From positions 310,001 through 374,000 of the forward strand of contig NZ_LR130575.1 in NCBI RefSeq assembly GCF_900625025.1: a DNA stretch of 64,000 bases. Direction: 5' to 3'. Both the position numbers and the translations under genes were made by a program. The notes below the pieces were generated by a model. The model searched no databases and was not told the origin of the DNA. It worked only from the letters and a program-made list of their open reading frames with translations. The stretch is from Lachnoclostridium sp. Marseille-P6806 (lineage in GTDB: Bacteria > Bacillota > Clostridia > Lachnospirales > Lachnospiraceae). Positions 7,934 to 17,240 of the stretch are shown in pieces (within the stretch, counting starts at the first letter, position 1; every line of letters starts with the position of its first letter).

Positions 7934-9421
7934 ATGAAAGAAATTCTCTATCGAAGCACAAGGGGCGCCGCGGCGCCGGTCACGGCATCGCAGGCGATTC
8001 TTCAGGGGCTCGCCGGGGACGGAGGGCTGTTCGTTCCGGCAGAGCTTCCCCGGTTTGACCGTTCGCTTGAGGAATTTGCCGCCATGGACTATCAGGAAAC
8101 GGCCTATCAGGTGATGAAGCTGTTCCTCACGGACTACACGGAGGCGGAGCTGCGCTCGTGTATTGCAGGAGCCTATGACAGCCGTTTCGATACGCCGGAG
8201 ATCGCCCCGCTCGCAGAGGCGGACGGAGCCTATTACCTCGAGCTGTTTCATGGCAGGACGATCGCGTTCAAGGATATGGCGCTCTCGATTCTTCCGCATC
8301 TGATGATCACGGCGGCGAAGAAAAATCATGACGGCAGGGAGATTGTGATTCTCACCGCAACCAGCGGCGATACCGGCAAGGCGGCGCTCGAGGGCTTTGC
8401 GGATGTCCCCGGGACCAAAATTCTTGTGTTCTATCCGAAAGACGGCGTTTCGGCGATTCAGAAGCGTCAGATGATTACGCAGAAAGGAGACAATACCTGC
8501 GTTGTCGGGATCGAGGGGAATTTTGACGATGCGCAGACCAGCGTGAAGAAAATGTTCACGGATCCCGTGCTGCGCGTAGCGCTCGAAAAGAACGGCTACC
8601 ATTTTTCTTCGGCCAATTCCATCAACATCGGCCGCCTCGTCCCGCAGATCGTCTACTATGTCCACGCGTATTCCACACTGCTCCGCGAGGGCAGGATCCG
8701 CGCCGGAGAGGAGATCAACGTCGTTGTTCCCACCGGAAATTTCGGCAATATTCTGGCCGCCTATTACGCGAAGCGGCTGGGGCTCCCGCTGCACCGGCTG
8801 ATCTGCGCTTCCAATGAAAACAAGGTGCTGTTCGATTTTTTCCGGACGGGAAGCTATGACCGGAACCGGCCGTTTGTTCTGACCTCCTCCCCGTCCATGG
8901 ACATCCTGATCTCGAGCAATCTGGAGCGCCTTATCTACCATATTGCGGGTGATGATGCAAAGGTGAATGCGGCCCTCATGCGGGAGCTCTCGGAAAAAGG
9001 GAGTTACTCCATTACGGAGTCCATGCAGGGGAAGCTGGAGGAATTTTGGGGCGGCTACGCCGGAGAGCGGGAGACGGCGGAGGCTATTTCGTCGCTCTAT
9101 GAGAAAACCGGCTATGTCATCGATCCGCATACGGCGGTCGCCCGTCATGTGTACGGGCTTTATACTGCGGAGACGGGGGATCCCCGGCCGGCGGTGATCG
9201 CGGCGACGGCCAGTCCGTTCAAATTTGAATCGTCCGTCATGCGGGCGCTGGGACAGCCGGAGGCGCAGACGGATCTCGATATGGCGGACGCGCTGGCAGC
9301 GCTCGCCAATGTTCCGGTTCCGGAGGCGGTGGAAAGCCTCAGGGATGCCGAGGTTCGCCATACGGCGGTCTGCTCCCGCGACAGAATGGAGGCGGGGCTG
9401 CGCCGGTTTCTCGGGCTCTGA
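7934..9421 (+). CDS. thrC: threonine synthase
   Basis: A 495-residue PLP enzyme converting O-phosphohomoserine to threonine. It has the family N-terminus LYRSTRG, the PLP lysine in TIAFKDMAL (Lys113), and the phosphate-binding TATSGDTGKAALEGF and VVPTGNFGNILA segments. ATG 7934 is preceded by GTGAGGA. An in-frame GTG at 7922 is less likely because it precedes the Shine-Dalgarno. The gene follows rnfD after 21 bases and is probably read through from it, although the functions are unrelated. Confidence 0.95.
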   Translation: MKEILYRSTRGAAAPVTASQAILQGLAGDGGLFVPAELPRFDRSLEEFAAMDYQETAYQVMKLFLTDYTEAELRSCIAGAYDSRFDTPEIAPLAEADGAYYLELFHGRTIAFKDMALSILPHLMITAAKKNHDGREIVILTATSGDTGKAALEGFADVPGTKILVFYPKDGVSAIQKRQMITQKGDNTCVVGIEGNFDDAQTSVKKMFTDPVLRVALEKNGYHFSSANSINIGRLVPQIVYYVHAYSTLLREGRIRAGEEINVVVPTGNFGNILAAYYAKRLGLPLHRLICASNENKVLFDFFRTGSYDRNRPFVLTSSPSMDILISSNLERLIYHIAGDDAKVNAALMRELSEKGSYSITESMQGKLEEFWGGYAGERETAEAISSLYEKTGYVIDPHTAVARHVYGLYTAETGDPRPAVIAATASPFKFESSVMRALGQPEAQTDLDMADALAALANVPVPEAVESLRDAEVRHTAVCSRDRMEAGLRRFLGL

Positions 9422-9430
9422 CCCGTTTTC

Positions 9431-9474
9431 GGAACGCTTATCGCACAAGGTTCTTTGGCATGGAGGCTGCCATG
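9431..9474 (+). repeat. RBS-linked intercistronic repeat, copy after thrC
   Basis: TCGCACAAGG (9441-9450) followed by TTCTTTGGCATGGAGG (9451-9466) matches both halves of the repeat with a few changes. It supplies the Shine-Dalgarno for ATG 9472. Confidence 0.65.
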
Positions 9475-9819
9475 AATGCATTCAATTATGTACTGATCGC
9501 GGCGGGTGCGTACGTGCTCTACGCCGCCGTCATTTTGAAGACGCGGGGAAAAATCACCAAAAATCTGATGCTGTCCCCCGGCGTGTCGGAGAACATGATC
9601 GGCGACAGGGAGGGCTTTGCCCGTTATATGTTCCCCCGGACGGCCGTGCTGGGCGCGGCCGTGGCTTTCGCAGGCGGCTGGGATGTTGTCTTCCCGGGGG
9701 TGGCCGGAACCGGACAGATCGAGCTCGCCGTCATCGCGGTGTTTACGATTCTCCTGATACGGTATCTCAGAGCTGTCAAAAAAGCGGAAAAACGCTTTGC
9801 GAATCGCAGAAAGGACTGA
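9472..9819 (+). CDS. small membrane protein, unknown function
   Basis: A 115-residue protein with three predicted membrane segments (about residues 5-24, 55-75 and 88-106) and a polar loop containing KNLMLSPGVSENMIGDREGF between the first two. I do not recognise the family. ATG 9472 is preferred over ATG 9460, which lies inside the repeat's GGCATGGAGG motif and upstream of the Shine-Dalgarno. It sits between thrC and an aminopeptidase, four bases before the latter, which suggests co-translation. It lacks a signal peptide and obvious catalytic residues. Confidence 0.65.
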   Translation: MNAFNYVLIAAGAYVLYAAVILKTRGKITKNLMLSPGVSENMIGDREGFARYMFPRTAVLGAAVAFAGGWDVVFPGVAGTGQIELAVIAVFTILLIRYLRAVKKAEKRFANRRKD

Positions 9820-9823
9820 TTTC

Positions 9824-11665
9824 ATGAACACGCATATCGAGCGACTTGACGCGCTGCGCGCCCGGATGAGGGAGCAGGGCGTTCACTACTATATGATCCC
9901 CACCTCGGACTTTCACAATTCCGAGTATTCCGCGGATTACTTCAAGGAGAGAGAGTTTTTTTCCAATTTCAGCGGCTCGAACGGAACGCTTGTCGTCGGG
10001 GCGGACGGCTGGGCGGGGCTCTGGACGGACGGACGTTACTGGATACAGGCGGAAAATGAAATGCGTGGAAACGGCATAGAGCTCTTTAAGATGCAGGAGC
10101 CGGGTGTTCCCACGATCCCCGAGTATCTGCGGCAGAATATGAAACGGGGAGAGGTTCTCGGTTTTGACGGGCGCTGCATCAGCAAGCAGGAGGGGACGTC
10201 TCTGGCGGAGCTTCTTGCGCAGGCGGGGGCCTCTGTCTGCGGAGAGAGAGATTTGGGAGACGCGGTCTGGACGGACCGCCCGGCGCTCCCCTGCCACCCG
10301 ATGTTCCGCCTTGGCGATGAGCAGGCGGGAGAGAGCTTTTCCCACAAGCTTGCGCGGCTCCGGGAGAAAATGGAGGAGAAAGGCTGCCGCTACTATGTCG
10401 CTTCCCGTCTGGACGATCTGATGTGGATTACCAATTTCCGCGGAAACGATGTGGAATACAACCCGGTGGCGCTCAGCTACGGCTTCTTTTCTGACAAGGA
10501 GGCGCATCTCTTTGTACAGGAGGCCGAGCTTACGGAGGAGATTCGCTCCGCGGCGGAAGAAAGCGGTCTTGCGCTGCACCCCTATGAATCGTTTGCGGAT
10601 TTCCTGAAGACATACCGCTATCAGGGCAGGGTGCTTCTGGATCCCGCTTCGGTCAGCTACACGCTGTATCTTGCACTGTGCGAGGGGCTTGGCGATAAGG
10701 ACGCCGTGACGGAGGCGGACAGCCCCATCGAATGGATGAAAGCCGTCAAGAACCGGACGGAGCAGAAGAACATCCGGGATATATACCGGGAGGATTCCGC
10801 CGCGGTCTGCCGTTTCATTTACTGGCTCACGCAGGAGGCGGATATTGAAGCGCTGACGGAGCTCGATGCCGCGGAACATATGGATGGCCTGCGCCGGCAG
10901 ATCCCGGATTTCATCGAGCTGTCCTTTGGCACGATTTCGGCCTACGGACCGAATGCGGCGATGATGCACTATGAGCCGTCCGAGGGACATTGCGCAAGGC
11001 TTGAGCGGAAAGGAATGCTGCTCATCGACTGCGGTGGCACCTATCTGCGCGGCACGACGGACGTCACCCGGACCATGGCGCTGGGGCCGGTGACGGAGGA
11101 TATGAAGCGCTCGTATACCCTGACGGCGGCAGGAAACTTAGCGCTGCTGAATGCGGTCTTCATGGAGGGCTGCACCGGGCGGAATCTCGATATTCTCGCG
11201 AGGGAACCGCTCTGGAGAACCGGGAGCGACTACAAGTGCGGCACCGGTCACGGCATCGGCTATGTCCTGAATGTTCATGAAGGGCCGCAGAATATCCGCT
11301 GGCGCGCCTCGAAAGGGCCTGACACTGTGGCGCTTGTGCCCGGCATGGTCGTTTCGGACGAGCCGGGCGTCTACCGGGAGGGCGAATACGGGATCCGGAT
11401 TGAGACGATTCTTCTGTGCACCGAGGACAGAAAAACCTCCGACGGCCGGTTCTATCGCTTTGATCCGCTGACCTTTGTCCCTCTGGACCGCAGTCTGATC
11501 GACCCGCGGTATCTCAGCGACCGCGAGCTTTCGTGGCTGAACGGGTACCATCGGCGCTGCCGGGAGGAGATGAGCCGGTACCTGTCCGGCGCGGAGCTCG
11601 CGTGGCTGAACGCCGCCACGGAGGAGATCCGGCCTGTTGTGATTCCGGATGGGAGCGTGCTATAA
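9824..11665 (+). CDS. pepP: Xaa-Pro aminopeptidase P, M24 family
   Basis: A 613-residue metallopeptidase with two creatinase-like N-terminal domains and a C-terminal pita-bread catalytic domain, the length expected of the aminopeptidase P2 type. Metal ligands appear in order: LIDCGGTYLRGTTDVTRT (two Asp), GTGHGIGYVLNVHEGP (His) and VSDEPGVYREGEYGIRIE (two Glu). It removes N-terminal residues preceding proline. ATG 9824 has AAGGA upstream. An earlier frame start at 9797 falls in the previous gene. The terminal TATAA of its stop region doubles as the -10 box of the downstream 6S RNA candidate. Confidence 0.92.
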   Translation: MNTHIERLDALRARMREQGVHYYMIPTSDFHNSEYSADYFKEREFFSNFSGSNGTLVVGADGWAGLWTDGRYWIQAENEMRGNGIELFKMQEPGVPTIPEYLRQNMKRGEVLGFDGRCISKQEGTSLAELLAQAGASVCGERDLGDAVWTDRPALPCHPMFRLGDEQAGESFSHKLARLREKMEEKGCRYYVASRLDDLMWITNFRGNDVEYNPVALSYGFFSDKEAHLFVQEAELTEEIRSAAEESGLALHPYESFADFLKTYRYQGRVLLDPASVSYTLYLALCEGLGDKDAVTEADSPIEWMKAVKNRTEQKNIRDIYREDSAAVCRFIYWLTQEADIEALTELDAAEHMDGLRRQIPDFIELSFGTISAYGPNAAMMHYEPSEGHCARLERKGMLLIDCGGTYLRGTTDVTRTMALGPVTEDMKRSYTLTAAGNLALLNAVFMEGCTGRNLDILAREPLWRTGSDYKCGTGHGIGYVLNVHEGPQNIRWRASKGPDTVALVPGMVVSDEPGVYREGEYGIRIETILLCTEDRKTSDGRFYRFDPLTFVPLDRSLIDPRYLSDRELSWLNGYHRRCREEMSRYLSGAELAWLNAATEEIRPVVIPDGSVL

Positions 11666-11666
11666 T
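11637..11666 (+). promoter_or_regulatory. promoter for the 6S RNA candidate
   Basis: TTGTGA (11637-11642), an 18-base spacer and a perfect TATAAT (11661-11666). The -10 box contains the aminopeptidase stop codon TAA (11663-11665). Predicted start is near 11672, exactly where the RNA's closing stem begins. Confidence 0.75.
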
Positions 11667-11670
11667 ATCG

Positions 11671-11862
11671 TTGCCTGGGGTGTTCGATAACTCCTGTGTT
11701 TTTGAACCTACATTACTTTAAACGGGATTTCAATATTGCTGCCGCGGCTGTCACGCCTTCGGCCTCCGGGCTATGGGAGAGGAAGACAAAAACGACGCTG
11801 TGATAACCCACCTGGCAGAACTGCTAGGAGTCAAGAGCAGGAAGCGGCACATCCGGGCTTTG
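11671..11862 (+). ncRNA. ssrS: 6S RNA (SsrS) candidate
   Basis: About 190 bases with the layout of 6S RNA, which mimics an open promoter and binds sigma-70 RNA polymerase. GCCTGGGGTGT (11673-11683) pairs with ACATCCGGGC (11849-11858), with one bulged G, as the closing stem. The stretch TTTTGAACCTACATTACTTT near the 5' side and the GCAGAACTGC / AGAGCAGGAAGCGGC segments near the 3' side resemble clostridial 6S RNAs as I remember them. A dedicated promoter ends just upstream. There is no convincing protein in the interval. The assignment rests on recalled sequence and the closing stem, not on a covariance search. Confidence 0.7.
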
Positions 11863-11884
11863 CAGTCATTTTTATACATAAAAA

Positions 11885-12169
11885 GGCAGAGATGGTGTTC
11901 GGGAACCGTCTTCTCCGCAGAGAGCGGATCTCATGGGCTGAAAGGATCCGCGGAGTAAGAGGCTGTTCTTATTTTCGCACCGGAGCTGCGCAGGGGAACT
12001 TCTTTTTACCGGAAAGAACAGTAGTCTGCGACGTGAGCACGCGTGAGCGGCATTGAGTGTCTGCGGCGGAGGAAGCGCTTTCCGCTCGGCAGAAATCGGG
12101 GTGGTACCGCGGAATTGATTTTTCGTCCCCTTGGACAGAGCTCTCGGGCTGCTGTCCGGGGGCTTTTTT
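11885..12169 (+). promoter_or_regulatory. T-box riboswitch leader of pheST
   Basis: The leader contains the T-box core GGGGTGGTACCGCG (12098-12111), which pairs with the tRNA acceptor end. Upstream it has the stem I signatures AGAGAGCGGATC and GGCTGAAAGGATCC (11919-11949). Two UUC triplets on the 3' side of stem I (11966-11968 and 11973-11975) are candidate specifier codons, and both read phenylalanine, matching pheS. A terminator follows. By family knowledge, uncharged tRNA-Phe stabilises the antiterminator and allows pheST transcription. Confidence 0.9.
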
Positions 12170-12170
12170 A
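12125..12170 (+). terminator. T-box-controlled terminator
   Basis: GTCCCCTTGGACAG and CTGTCCGGGGGC form a stem with a small bulge, followed by TTTTTT. It competes with the antiterminator formed by the T-box core just upstream. Confidence 0.85.
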
Positions 12171-12227
12171 TGCTCCGGGCGCCCGGACGTCGGTGTCGTC
12201 TGCGGAATACAGGCGGGAAAGGAAAAC

Positions 12228-13277
12228 ATGGCAGATTTAAGTGGGCTTAAGGAACGTGTCCGGGAGATCCGGAACGAGATACTGAGCAGCTCGGGCGCTC
12301 TGGAATCCTCCAGAGCGGCCTATGAGAAGCGCAAGGAATTTCTGGATTCCAAAAAGGGAAAGATCGGACAGCTGATGAAAGAGATGCGCGAGGTGCCGGC
12401 GGAGCAGCGCGCGGAATACGGTCAGATGGTCAACGAGCTCAAGCAGTGGGCAGCGCAGCGCTTTGAAGAGATCGACCGCAGCATGAAAGAAAAGGAGCTG
12501 GCGATCCGATGCAGGGCAGAGGCAATCGACGTCACGGAGCCGGCGGTCAAAGCGCTTCCGGGACGTCTCCATCCCGTCACGCAGGTGAGGGAGGAGCTGA
12601 TCGATGTGTTCGCCTCGATGGGCTTTGAGGTCTATGAAGGGCGCGAGATCGAGACGGAATACTATAATTTCACCGCGCTGAACACGCCGCAGGATCATCC
12701 GGCGAGAGACATGCAGGACACCTTTTATCTTTCTCCTGAATTTCTTCTCCGGACGCAGACCTCTGCGGGGCAGATTCATGTCATGGAGACAAAGAGGCCG
12801 CCGATCAAGATCCTGTCCCCCGGCCGCGTTTTCCGCTCGGACGACGACGCCACGCATTCCCCCATGTTTCATCAGATGGAGGGACTGGTCGTCGACCGGC
12901 ATATCACGCTCGGAGATCTCAAGGGGATGCTCGATACCTTTGTGAAGAAAATGTACGGAGAGGACGCGGTGACGCGGCTTCGGCCGTCGTATTTCCCGTT
13001 CACGGAACCCTCCGTCGAGGTAGATGTGAGCTGCTTTGCCTGCGGCGGAAAGGGCTGCGCTCTGTGCAAGGGAACCGGCTGGATCGAGGTGCTGGGCGCC
13101 GGAATTGTCAACCGCAGAGTGCTGGAAAACTGCGGCATCGATCCGGAGGAGTACAGCGGACTGGCGTTCGGCATCGGTCTTGAGCGAATCGCGATGCTCA
13201 AATACGGAATCGGAAACATCAAGCTTCTGTTTGAGTCGGACCTGCAGGTGCTGAATCAGATCGGAGATCAGGAATGA
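12228..13277 (+). CDS. pheS: phenylalanyl-tRNA synthetase alpha subunit
   Basis: A 349-residue class II synthetase catalytic subunit. It has an N-terminal coiled-coil arm for tRNA, motif 2 around [20 protein letters not shown] and motif 3 [16 protein letters not shown]. The Cys-rich insertion [17 protein letters not shown] is usual for bacterial PheS. It forms an alpha2-beta2 tetramer with PheT and charges tRNA-Phe. ATG 12228 follows GGAAAGGA. The T-box leader immediately upstream explains its regulation by tRNA-Phe charging. Confidence 0.97.
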   Translation: MADLSGLKERVREIRNEILSSSGALESSRAAYEKRKEFLDSKKGKIGQLMKEMREVPAEQRAEYGQMVNELKQWAAQRFEEIDRSMKEKELAIRCRAEAIDVTEPAVKALPGRLHPVTQVREELIDVFASMGFEVYEGREIETEYYNFTALNTPQDHPARDMQDTFYLSPEFLLRTQTSAGQIHVMETKRPPIKILSPGRVFRSDDDATHSPMFHQMEGLVVDRHITLGDLKGMLDTFVKKMYGEDAVTRLRPSYFPFTEPSVEVDVSCFACGGKGCALCKGTGWIEVLGAGIVNRRVLENCGIDPEEYSGLAFGIGLERIAMLKYGIGNIKLLFESDLQVLNQIGDQE

Positions 13278-13299
13278 GAGATCAGGCTGCGAAAAAGCC

Positions 13300-13338
13300 G
13301 CTTCGGATGGAAAGCTGCTTCGGATGGAGGGAAAAATG
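13300..13338 (+). repeat. variant RBS-linked repeat with internal duplication, before pheT
   Basis: GCTTCGGATGGA occurs twice (13300-13311 and 13317-13328). The second is followed by GGGAAAA and ATG 13336. It is the 3' half of the dispersed repeat with one C lost. Confidence 0.5.
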
Positions 13339-15756
13339 TTAGCACCGTTGAGCTGGTTAAAAGATTTTGTGGATATTGATGTGACGCCCGAGGAATTGCA
13401 GGAAAAGCTGTTTTCCTGCGGATTTGAGGTGGAGGAGCTGCGCGAGCTGGGCGCCGAGGTGAGCGGCGTCGTGACAGGGCTTGTGGAGAGCTGCGAGCCG
13501 ATTCCCGACACGCATCTGTATGTGTGCCGCGTGAATGCCGGCGCGCACGGCGTGTTTCAGGTCTGCTGCGGCGCAGACAATGTTGCGGCGGGCAGAAAAT
13601 TTCCGCTGGCGCTGGTCGGTGCACAGGTCATTGAGACGGCAAGGGATCATGTAACGGTCATCGGCACGGCAAAAATTACTAAGGGAAAGCTCCGGGGCTA
13701 CGACTCGGAGGGCATGCTCTGCTCCGGAACGGAGCTCGGTGTCACGGAGGACATGTATCCCGGCGCGGGCTATAACGGGCTGCTGGAGCTCCCGGAGGAC
13801 GCGGAGCCGGGGGCGGATGTAAAGCCCATTCTCGGCCTCGACGACTGGATCTTTGATATCGCGGTCACGGCGAACCGCCCGGACTGTCAGAGCATTCTGG
13901 GCATCGCCCGCGAGGTCGCGGCCGTTCTCGGCAAAAAGCTGCGGATGCCGGCGCTGGATTATACCGAAACCGACGTCCGGAGCGACGGCTTTGACGTCTC
14001 CGTGGAGGCGCCGGAGCTCTGTCCGCGCTACATCGGGCATTACGTGTACGATGTCCGGATCGCCGGGTCGCCGGCATGGATGCGGCGGAGGCTGGCGCTT
14101 GTGGGCCACAGTGCGATTTCCAATATCGTGGATATCACAAACTATGTCCTTACGGAGATCGGACAGCCGATGCACGCGTTCGACAGCCGGTATCTGAGGG
14201 GAAACCGCATTGTCGTCCGCCGGGCTGCGAAGGGGGAGAAAATCGTCACGCTCGACGAAAAGGAATTTGTCCTGAATGATCAGAATCTTGTGATCTGCGA
14301 CGGAGAGGGACCGGTGGCGCTGGCCGGCATCATGGGCGGGCTCCATTCCGGCATCCGGGAGGATACGGAGAGCGTTGTTTTTGAGGCGGCCTGCTTTGCC
14401 CGCGACAACATCCGCAGAACCTCCCGCGCGCTCGGCCAGTCCTCGGATTCCAGTGCGGCGTTCAGCAGGGGAATTTATGAATATACCGCGGAGCTCGGCA
14501 TGCGCCGCGCGCTTCATCTCATCGAGGAGCTCGGAGCTGGAAAGATTTCCGCGACCCATGAGGACAAGAGCGCCGGCTGCCTGCCGAAGTCCCGCAGCAT
14601 GGAGGCGAGTCTCGAAAAAATATGCGGCGTTCTCGGCATTGCCGTGCCGGAGCGGGAGATTATTCGCATCCTCACAGACCTTGATATGAAGCCCGAGCTG
14701 CAGGGAGACCGGCTGACGATACAAATACCTCCCTACCGCGAGGATATGGAGGCCTATCCGGATATCGCGGAGGAGATCATACGCATGTATGGCTATGATC
14801 ATGTGGAGAGCACGTTCCTGCGGGAGGCGCAGGTCACCATGGGCGGACGGAATCCGCGCCAGAAGACGGAGCTTAAGCTGAAGCGCATGCTCTGCGCGGC
14901 GGGAGCCTGTGAGTGCATGCATTATTCGTTCTTTTCTCCGTCGGATCTGGAGCTGCTTGCTCTGCCGGAGGAGGCGCCGGAGCGCCGCGCCATCGGGATC
15001 GTCAACCCGATCAATGAGGATCTGTCTCTCATGCGGACGACGCTGATCCCGCAGATGATCCGCGCGATTTCCCGGAATCAGAAAAAGGCGACGCTCGAAG
15101 GACGCCTCTTTGAAATGGCGAACCGCTTTGAGCCGAAGAACCTGCCTCTTTCGGAATATCCGGAGGAGAAGCCGGCGCTGGCCATCGGAATCTGGGGAGA
15201 ACAGGAGAGCTTCTTTACGCTCAAGGGGCTCACGGAAACCGTGGCGGACACGCTGCTTCTCCATTTTTCCTATGAACCGGCAGGGCGTTCATTCCTCCAT
15301 CCCGGCCGCTCGGCAAGGATACTGTGCGAGGGCGAGGAGGTCGGCTGTCTCGGTCAGCTCGCCTATCCGATCGGCGAAGAGACGGATATGAGGGTCCCCG
15401 CGTATCTGGCAGAGCTGGATCTCGACCGGATCTCGAAATGGTACGGAAAGCCCGCGCGCTTCCGCCCCCTGCCGAAGTTTCCGGAGGAGAAGCGGGATCT
15501 TGCGCTGGTGATGGAAAAAAACGTGCGTTGCGGAGAAGTCGAGGAGGTGATCCGGAGCGCCTGCCGCTTCGTCACGGATGTGCGGCTGTTTGACGTCTAC
15601 GAGGGACTGCCGATTCCGCCCTCCATGAAGTCCATGGCTTTTACCGTGACCTTTACCCCCGAAGAGGAGGCATTCGGCGCGGATACCGTCGACGGCTATG
15701 TGAACAAAATACTCAAGAAGCTGAAATTTACCATGGGAATCGAGCTTCGGAGCTGA
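13336..15756 (+). CDS. pheT: phenylalanyl-tRNA synthetase beta subunit
   Basis: An 806-residue beta subunit with the standard order: N-terminal tRNA-binding (EMAP-like) domain at about residues 40-150, B3/B4 editing domain with GQPMHAFD, B5 domain, catalytic-like core and a C-terminal ferredoxin-fold anticodon-binding domain ending in FTMGIELR. It edits mischarged Tyr-tRNA-Phe. ATG 13336 (MLAPLSWLKDFVDID) is preferred over ATG 13324, because the latter is the ATG inside the GGATGGAGG Shine-Dalgarno motif and cannot use it. Confidence 0.96.
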   Translation: MLAPLSWLKDFVDIDVTPEELQEKLFSCGFEVEELRELGAEVSGVVTGLVESCEPIPDTHLYVCRVNAGAHGVFQVCCGADNVAAGRKFPLALVGAQVIETARDHVTVIGTAKITKGKLRGYDSEGMLCSGTELGVTEDMYPGAGYNGLLELPEDAEPGADVKPILGLDDWIFDIAVTANRPDCQSILGIAREVAAVLGKKLRMPALDYTETDVRSDGFDVSVEAPELCPRYIGHYVYDVRIAGSPAWMRRRLALVGHSAISNIVDITNYVLTEIGQPMHAFDSRYLRGNRIVVRRAAKGEKIVTLDEKEFVLNDQNLVICDGEGPVALAGIMGGLHSGIREDTESVVFEAACFARDNIRRTSRALGQSSDSSAAFSRGIYEYTAELGMRRALHLIEELGAGKISATHEDKSAGCLPKSRSMEASLEKICGVLGIAVPEREIIRILTDLDMKPELQGDRLTIQIPPYREDMEAYPDIAEEIIRMYGYDHVESTFLREAQVTMGGRNPRQKTELKLKRMLCAAGACECMHYSFFSPSDLELLALPEEAPERRAIGIVNPINEDLSLMRTTLIPQMIRAISRNQKKATLEGRLFEMANRFEPKNLPLSEYPEEKPALAIGIWGEQESFFTLKGLTETVADTLLLHFSYEPAGRSFLHPGRSARILCEGEEVGCLGQLAYPIGEETDMRVPAYLAELDLDRISKWYGKPARFRPLPKFPEEKRDLALVMEKNVRCGEVEEVIRSACRFVTDVRLFDVYEGLPIPPSMKSMAFTVTFTPEEEAFGADTVDGYVNKILKKLKFTMGIELRS

Positions 15757-15800
15757 TTCCCGCTGCGATTGATCTGTACACAAAGAAAGGGGCAAAGAAA

Positions 15801-17234
15801 ATGGACCGGATGAACGTATGGATGACCTATGATCTTGCAATGCAGAAAGCCTGCTATGATTTTGCAGAGCGCTATAAGAAGTTTCTCAGCGAGGGAAAGA
15901 CGGAGCGCGAAGTCGTCGATCTCGTTGTGAACGAGGTGGAGGCAAAGGGATTTGTCGAGCTTGGCCGCGCCGCCGCGAAGGGCAGGAAGCTGAAGCCGGG
16001 AGATACGGTTTACAGCGTATGGATGAACAAATCCATTGTCCTGTTCCGCATCGGCAGCGAGCCGCTGGAGAACGGTCTCAATATCCTCGGCGCGCATATC
16101 GACTCCCCGCGCATCGACGTCAAGCAGAATCCGATGTATGAGGCGGGCGGCTTTTCCCTCATGGACACGCATTACTACGGAGGGATCAAAAAGTATCAGT
16201 TCGTCGCGATGCCTCTTGCCATTCACGGCGTCGTGGTGAAGAAGAGCGGAGAGACCGTCGTCCTTAATATCGGAGAGGATGAAGACGATCCGGTGTTCTT
16301 CGTCTCGGATCTGCTGATTCATCTTGCGCAGGAGCAGATGGAGAAAAAGGCGGGCAAGGTCATAGAGGGCGAGGCTCTTGATATCATCGTCGGGAACAAG
16401 CCGCTCATCATCGACGCAAAGAGCACGGCCGGCAGCAAGAACAAGAAAGCGCCGGCAAAGGATGCGGTTAAGGACGCCGTTCTCGCAATTCTGAAAGACA
16501 GCTACGGCTTTGAGGAAAAGGACTTCGAGTCCGCCGAGCTGGAGATCGTCCCGGCGGGAAAGGCGAGGGATGCCGGCTTTGACAGGAGTATGGTGCTGGG
16601 CTACGGGCACGACGACCGTGTGTGCGCCTATCCCTCTCTGGAGGCGCTGATCGACACCCCAGACGTGTCCCGCACCAGCGTGTGCCTTCTCGTGGACAAG
16701 GAGGAGATCGGTTCTGTCGGCGCGACGGGGATGCAGTCCCGCTTCTTTGAAAACGCGCTGGCGGAGCTCATGAACCTCACCGGCGAATACAGCGAGCTGA
16801 AGCTCCGCCGCTGCCTTGCGAACAGCTGCATGCTCTCGAGCGATGTATCGAGTGCCTATGATCCCAGCTACGCATCGAGCTTTGACGAGAAGAACGTCGC
16901 GTACCTCGGCCGCGGCATGGTGTTCAACAAGTTCACCGGTTCGCGCGGAAAATCAGGCTCCAACGATGCCAATGCGGAGTATATCGCCCACCTGCGCAGC
17001 ATTCTGGAGGCGGCGGATATCCAGACCCAGACGGCCGAGCTCGGCAAGGTGGATCTGGGCGGCGGCGGAACCATCGCCTATATTCTGGCGCTCTACGGCA
17101 TGAACGTCATCGACAGCGGCGTTCCGGTCCTCAACATGCACGCGCCCTTTGAGGCGATCAGTAAGGCGGATCTCTATGAGGCGTACCGCGGGTACTGCGA
17201 GTTTCTTAAAAGCTGCTCCATGCGGAACGAGTGA
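15801..17234 (+). CDS. M18 family aminopeptidase
   Basis: A 477-residue zinc aminopeptidase of the aspartyl-aminopeptidase/ApeA type. Metal and catalytic segments are visible: LGAHIDSPRID near residue 95, the LVDKEEIGSVGATG block with the catalytic and bridging acidic residues, and the C-terminal NMHAPFEAISKADLYEAY with the last His ligand. It releases N-terminal residues from peptides in the cytosol. GAAAGGGG precedes ATG 15801. It lies between pheT and queA, and its stop is six bases from the queA start. Confidence 0.92.
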   Translation: MDRMNVWMTYDLAMQKACYDFAERYKKFLSEGKTEREVVDLVVNEVEAKGFVELGRAAAKGRKLKPGDTVYSVWMNKSIVLFRIGSEPLENGLNILGAHIDSPRIDVKQNPMYEAGGFSLMDTHYYGGIKKYQFVAMPLAIHGVVVKKSGETVVLNIGEDEDDPVFFVSDLLIHLAQEQMEKKAGKVIEGEALDIIVGNKPLIIDAKSTAGSKNKKAPAKDAVKDAVLAILKDSYGFEEKDFESAELEIVPAGKARDAGFDRSMVLGYGHDDRVCAYPSLEALIDTPDVSRTSVCLLVDKEEIGSVGATGMQSRFFENALAELMNLTGEYSELKLRRCLANSCMLSSDVSSAYDPSYASSFDEKNVAYLGRGMVFNKFTGSRGKSGSNDANAEYIAHLRSILEAADIQTQTAELGKVDLGGGGTIAYILALYGMNVIDSGVPVLNMHAPFEAISKADLYEAYRGYCEFLKSCSMRNE

Positions 17235-17240
17235 GCCTCG

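Noticed and set aside
7163-9481. A 772-residue minus-strand open frame opposite rnfD and thrC
   Set aside because: Same codon-bias effect. The plus strand holds two well-conserved genes, and the antisense product is low-complexity and basic.
11885-12169. Assigning one exact specifier codon in the T-box
   Set aside because: Two UUC triplets are plausible and the stem I fold cannot be fixed by eye. Both agree with phenylalanine, so only the amino acid is claimed.
11736-12240. Short plus-strand open frames between pepP and pheS
   Set aside because: The interval is explained by the 6S RNA candidate and the T-box leader. The frames lack Shine-Dalgarno sites and protein-like composition.
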